Part shown: positions 6,780-8,607 of the stretch, in pieces | Layout: each line of letters opens with the position of its first letter | Position numbering within the stretch: position 1 is the stretch's first letter | DNA from: an uncultured Limosilactobacillus sp. | GTDB lineage: Bacteria > Bacillota > Bacilli > Lactobacillales > Lactobacillaceae | DNA length: 8,607 nt | NCBI GenBank assembly: GCA_944326735.1 | Contig: CALVFC010000051.1 | Location: 1 to 8,607 of the forward strand | Direction of reading: 5' to 3' | Made by a program: the position numbers and the translations under genes | The notes under the pieces: generated by a model | What the model was told of the DNA's origin: nothing | The model's database searches: none | The model's input: the letters and a program-made list of their open reading frames with translations, nothing else

Positions 6780-6797
6780 AATAGTAGCGAAATAGTA
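6779..6797 (+). repeat. Tandem AAATAGTA repeat between plsX and acpP
   Basis: AAATAGTA occurs at 6779-6786 and 6790-6797, an 11-base period, starting in the plsX stop codon and ending just before the acpP ribosome binding site. The longer form GAAATAGTA (6789-6797) also occurs at 1286-1294 and 1481-1489, both in the asp23 upstream region. Function unknown. Confidence 0.5.
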
Positions 6798-6814
6798 AAG
6801 AGAGGTAAACAACG

Positions 6815-7069
6815 ATGGCTGATGATAAGAAAAAAGAAATCTTTAATAAGGTTTCCGAAATCGTTGCCGATCACTTTGATGTTGACCGTGCAAAAATTAC
6901 CGATGAATTGAACTTAAAAACTGATTTAGACGCTGATTCCATTGATTTCGTTGAATTTGTCCTTGAACTTGAGGATACGTTTGGTGAAGAAATTGATGAT
7001 GAAGATGCTGAAAAGCTCAGTACGATTGGTGAAGTTGTCGACTACATTGCCGAACATACCGCTGATTAA
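6815..7069 (+). CDS. acpP: Acyl carrier protein
   Basis: This is an 84-residue, strongly acidic, small helical protein that carries growing or finished acyl chains on a 4'-phosphopantetheine arm. The attachment site is DADSIDFVE (39-47), with Ser42 modified; the common DSL is DSI here. Helix II/III acidic residues (EFVLELEDTFGEEIDDEDAEKL) form the partner-binding face used by PlsX and fatty acid synthase enzymes. Length is slightly above the 77-residue norm because of a lysine-rich N-terminus (DDKKKE). The start is ATG with AGAGAGG (6799-6805) nine bases upstream. Its position beside plsX, with no fabD or fabG, suggests a role in phospholipid synthesis. Lactobacilli often carry a second ACP in the fab cluster, which cannot be checked here. 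A strong terminator follows. Confidence 0.95.
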   Translation: MADDKKKEIFNKVSEIVADHFDVDRAKITDELNLKTDLDADSIDFVEFVLELEDTFGEEIDDEDAEKLSTIGEVVDYIAEHTAD

Positions 7070-7083
7070 TTATTGATTAATGT

Positions 7084-7118
7084 CCGCGATGAAGGCTATA
7101 CTTTATCGCGGCTTTTTG
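7084..7118 (+). terminator. Intrinsic terminator after acpP, in the rnc upstream region
   Basis: CCGCGATGAAG (7084-7094) pairs over 11 positions, with one G-U, with CTTTATCGCGG (7101-7111). The loop is GCTATA and the tail CTTTTTG. It is the strongest hairpin in the recG-smc stretch, so it should set rnc-smc transcription well below acpP. No promoter is visible between it and rnc. Confidence 0.9.
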
Positions 7119-7130
7119 TATTTATCTAGA

Positions 7131-7137
7131 AAGGGAG
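7131..7137 (+). promoter_or_regulatory. Ribosome binding site pointing to an AUU start for rnc
   Basis: AAGGGAG lies eight bases before ATT 7146, which is in the rnc frame. No ATG, GTG or TTG exists in that frame between the terminator and the conserved RNase III core. A second purine-rich stretch, AAGGAG (7149-7154), lies 12 bases before CTG 7167, the other possible start. Confidence 0.55.
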
Positions 7138-7145
7138 TAATTACA

Positions 7146-7844
7146 ATTAAGGAGTTACAAGACTACCTGGCCAAGGAATTTGATATTCATTTTGACAATC
7201 CAGATTTACTGGCGGAAGCATTTACCCAGGCTTCATATGTTAATGAACACCCTAATCAGGGCCTCAAATTCTATGAACGGATCGAATTTCTTGGCGATGC
7301 TGTGTTGGAATTGATCGTCTCAGAATACATCTATAAGCGTTACCCAGAACTGCCCCAAGGAAAGTTAACCCGGCTGCGTGCAGCCATGGTCTGCGAGGAC
7401 AGCTTCTCCAAGTTTGCGAAGGAATGCCACTTTGACCAATACATTCGCTTGGGACACGGTGAAGAATTAGCCGGTGCCCGCCAGCGTCCCGGTCTGCTCT
7501 GTGATATTTTTGAATCCTTTGTCGGGGCCTTGTACTTAGATCAAGGCCGTCCGGCAGTGGAAAAGTTTGTCCGTCGGGTTATCTTCCCGAAGTTGGACAT
7601 GGGCTGGTTTGACCATGCTGTTGATGCCAAGACGAGCCTGCAGGAATTCTTGCAACGCAACGGGGATGTTAAGATTGAATACCACCTGCTCGCCGAATCC
7701 GGAACGGAAAATGAACCAGTCTTCAAGGTCAACGTTTCGGCAAATGACAAAGTGATCGGTGAAGGGGTTGGCTCTTCTAAGAAGCATGCTGAAATGCAAG
7801 CGGCTCTTCAAGCACTACACAAGCTGCGTGCCCAACAAAACTAG
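7146..7844 (+). CDS. rnc: Ribonuclease III, probable AUU start
   Basis: RNase III cuts double-stranded RNA in rRNA and mRNA processing. From ATT 7146 the product is 232 residues (E. coli: 226). The signature ERIEFLGDAVLE is at 44-55. Glu44, Glu47, Asp51, Asp120 and Glu123 correspond to E. coli E38, E41, D45, D114 and E117 with a constant +6 offset, so the active site is complete. LLCDIFESFVGALYLD (117-132) precedes the dsRNA-binding domain (about 159-228), which has DAKTSLQEFLQ and GSSKKHAEMQAA. The frame stays open upstream to ATG 7080, but that reading runs through the acpP terminator and lacks a ribosome binding site. The first in-frame ATG inside the gene is near residue 81, too late. CTG 7167 (225 residues) is the alternative. 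smc follows after 17 bases, as in Bacillus. The gene identity is very secure; the start is not. Confidence 0.9.
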   Translation: MKELQDYLAKEFDIHFDNPDLLAEAFTQASYVNEHPNQGLKFYERIEFLGDAVLELIVSEYIYKRYPELPQGKLTRLRAAMVCEDSFSKFAKECHFDQYIRLGHGEELAGARQRPGLLCDIFESFVGALYLDQGRPAVEKFVRRVIFPKLDMGWFDHAVDAKTSLQEFLQRNGDVKIEYHLLAESGTENEPVFKVNVSANDKVIGEGVGSSKKHAEMQAALQALHKLRAQQN

Positions 7845-7861
7845 TAACGAGTGGTTTACGA

Positions 7862-8607
7862 ATGCAATTATTATCTTTAACAATTGATGGCTTTAAGTCT
7901 TTTGCCCAAAAGACAACAATTAAATTCAAACCAGGGATGACCGGGATTGTGGGTCCCAACGGTTCTGGAAAGAGTAATATCATTGAAGCAATTCGCTGGG
8001 TAATGGGGGAGCAGTCGGCCCACCAATTACGTGGTGACAAGATGGCGGACGTGATCTTTTCGGGATCCAGTTCACGGGCCCCACTGAAGCGGGCGTTAGT
8101 TTCGATTACCTTTGATAATAGTGACCACTATTTGGCGAGTGATTACACTGAATTGACAATTACCCGGAAGTTATACCGGAATGGTGATAGTGAGTACCTT
8201 GTCAACGACCAGCCAGTCCGCTTGAAGGACATCGTCGACTTGTTCATTGACTCTGGGCTCGGCCGGGAATCGTTTTCCATTATTTCCCAGGGACGCATTG
8301 AAGCCATCTTTAATGGGAAGCCCCTTGATCGGCGGGCCATTATTGAAACGGTTGCCGGGGTGGCCAAGTACAAGAAGAATAAGGATGCTGCGGAAAAAAA
8401 GCTGGCGACGACCATGGATAACCTCCACCGGGTCAGTGATATTGTCAGCGAATTAAAGTCGCAGATGGAACCATTAGCTGACGAGAGTGCTCTGGCAGAG
8501 GATTACCTGGAACAGAAGGGTCAATTCGACCTGCTGGATCGGACCCAAACTGTGCGGTCATATGACGAACATCACGACCAACTTACTAAGCTGACCAAGC
8601 AGTTAGC
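7862..8607 (+). CDS. smc: Chromosome partition protein SMC, N-terminal part (partial)
   Basis: The frame from ATG 7862 is open to the window edge, giving 248 residues of a protein that is normally about 1,180. SMC is a DNA-loop-extruding ATPase that organises and segregates the chromosome with ScpA and ScpB. The head domain is visible: SLTIDGFKSFA (5-15), Walker A GPNGSGKSN (31-39, Lys37), EAIRWVMGEQSA (42-53), LRGDKMADVIFSGS (57-69), and ISQGRIEAIFN (141-151), where Gln143 is the Q-loop glutamine. From about 165 the sequence becomes a charged heptad-like helix, the beginning of the coiled-coil arm. Walker B, the ABC signature and the hinge lie outside the window. Only a weak ribosome binding site (GAGTGG, 7849-7854) precedes it, so translation may be helped by ribosomes finishing rnc 17 bases upstream. 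Confidence 0.96.
   Translation, partial: MQLLSLTIDGFKSFAQKTTIKFKPGMTGIVGPNGSGKSNIIEAIRWVMGEQSAHQLRGDKMADVIFSGSSSRAPLKRALVSITFDNSDHYLASDYTELTITRKLYRNGDSEYLVNDQPVRLKDIVDLFIDSGLGRESFSIISQGRIEAIFNGKPLDRRAIIETVAGVAKYKKNKDAAEKKLATTMDNLHRVSDIVSELKSQMEPLADESALAEDYLEQKGQFDLLDRTQTVRSYDEHHDQLTKLTKQL

Noticed and set aside
7064..7081. Direct repeat GATTAAT with 11-base period at the end of acpP
   Set aside because: It is a short AT-rich repeat overlapping the stop codon; no partner copies or function are apparent.
7080..7145. Longer rnc starting at ATG 7080 (254 residues)
   Set aside because: It has no ribosome binding site and its first 13 codons are encoded by the acpP terminator hairpin and U-run. 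The extra residues do not resemble RNase III.
1..8607. Mobile element, CRISPR array, defence system or tRNA gene
   Set aside because: No transposase, integrase, spaced direct repeats, attachment-site duplication or tRNA cloverleaf was seen; the whole window is accounted for by conserved housekeeping genes.

Overview
This is a chromosomal housekeeping segment from a low-to-mid GC Gram-positive bacterium, most likely a heterofermentative lactobacillus (Limosilactobacillus-like). The evidence is the gene order, strong AAGGAGG-type ribosome binding sites, extended -10 promoters (TGGTA...), and protein sequences typical of Lactobacillaceae. The genus is inferred; no sequence comparison was run. 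All ten genes are on the + strand. The order rpe-thiN-rpmB-asp23/yloU-fakA/yloV-recG-plsX-acpP-rnc-smc is the conserved Bacillota order. It lacks spoVM (sporulation), fapR, fabD and fabG, which sit in this neighbourhood in Bacillus.

Layout. Bases 1-191 are the 3' end of rpe, closed by a terminator that runs directly into the thiN ribosome binding site. thiN (256-921) is followed by a clear promoter and the single-gene unit rpmB (1053-1238) with its own terminator. A 267-base gap then holds the promoter and a structured leader of about 145 bases for asp23 (1506-1868). fakA follows (1891-3603, TTG start). A hairpin separates it from recG (3694-5730, GTG start). plsX (5748-6779), acpP (6815-7069), rnc (probably 7146-7844) and the first 248 codons of smc (7862 to the window end) are closely spaced, with a strong intrinsic terminator only between acpP and rnc.

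How the genes work together. FakA, PlsX and AcpP form a phospholipid-precursor group. FakA (with an unlinked FakB) makes acyl-phosphate from free fatty acids, PlsX interconverts acyl-phosphate and acyl-ACP, and AcpP is the carrier. RecG (fork and recombination repair), RNase III (dsRNA processing) and SMC (chromosome organisation) serve nucleic-acid maintenance. ThiN makes the cofactor TPP, Rpe works in the pentose phosphate pathway, and L28 is a ribosomal protein. Asp23/YloU is an alkaline-shock-family envelope protein.

I found no undescribed multi-gene system. The features most worth a second look are non-coding or concern gene starts: rnc has no ATG, GTG or TTG start after its upstream terminator and appears to start at AUU; asp23 has a structured leader; a 9-mer, GAAATAGTA, recurs in intergenic regions; and a terminator is fused to the thiN ribosome binding site.
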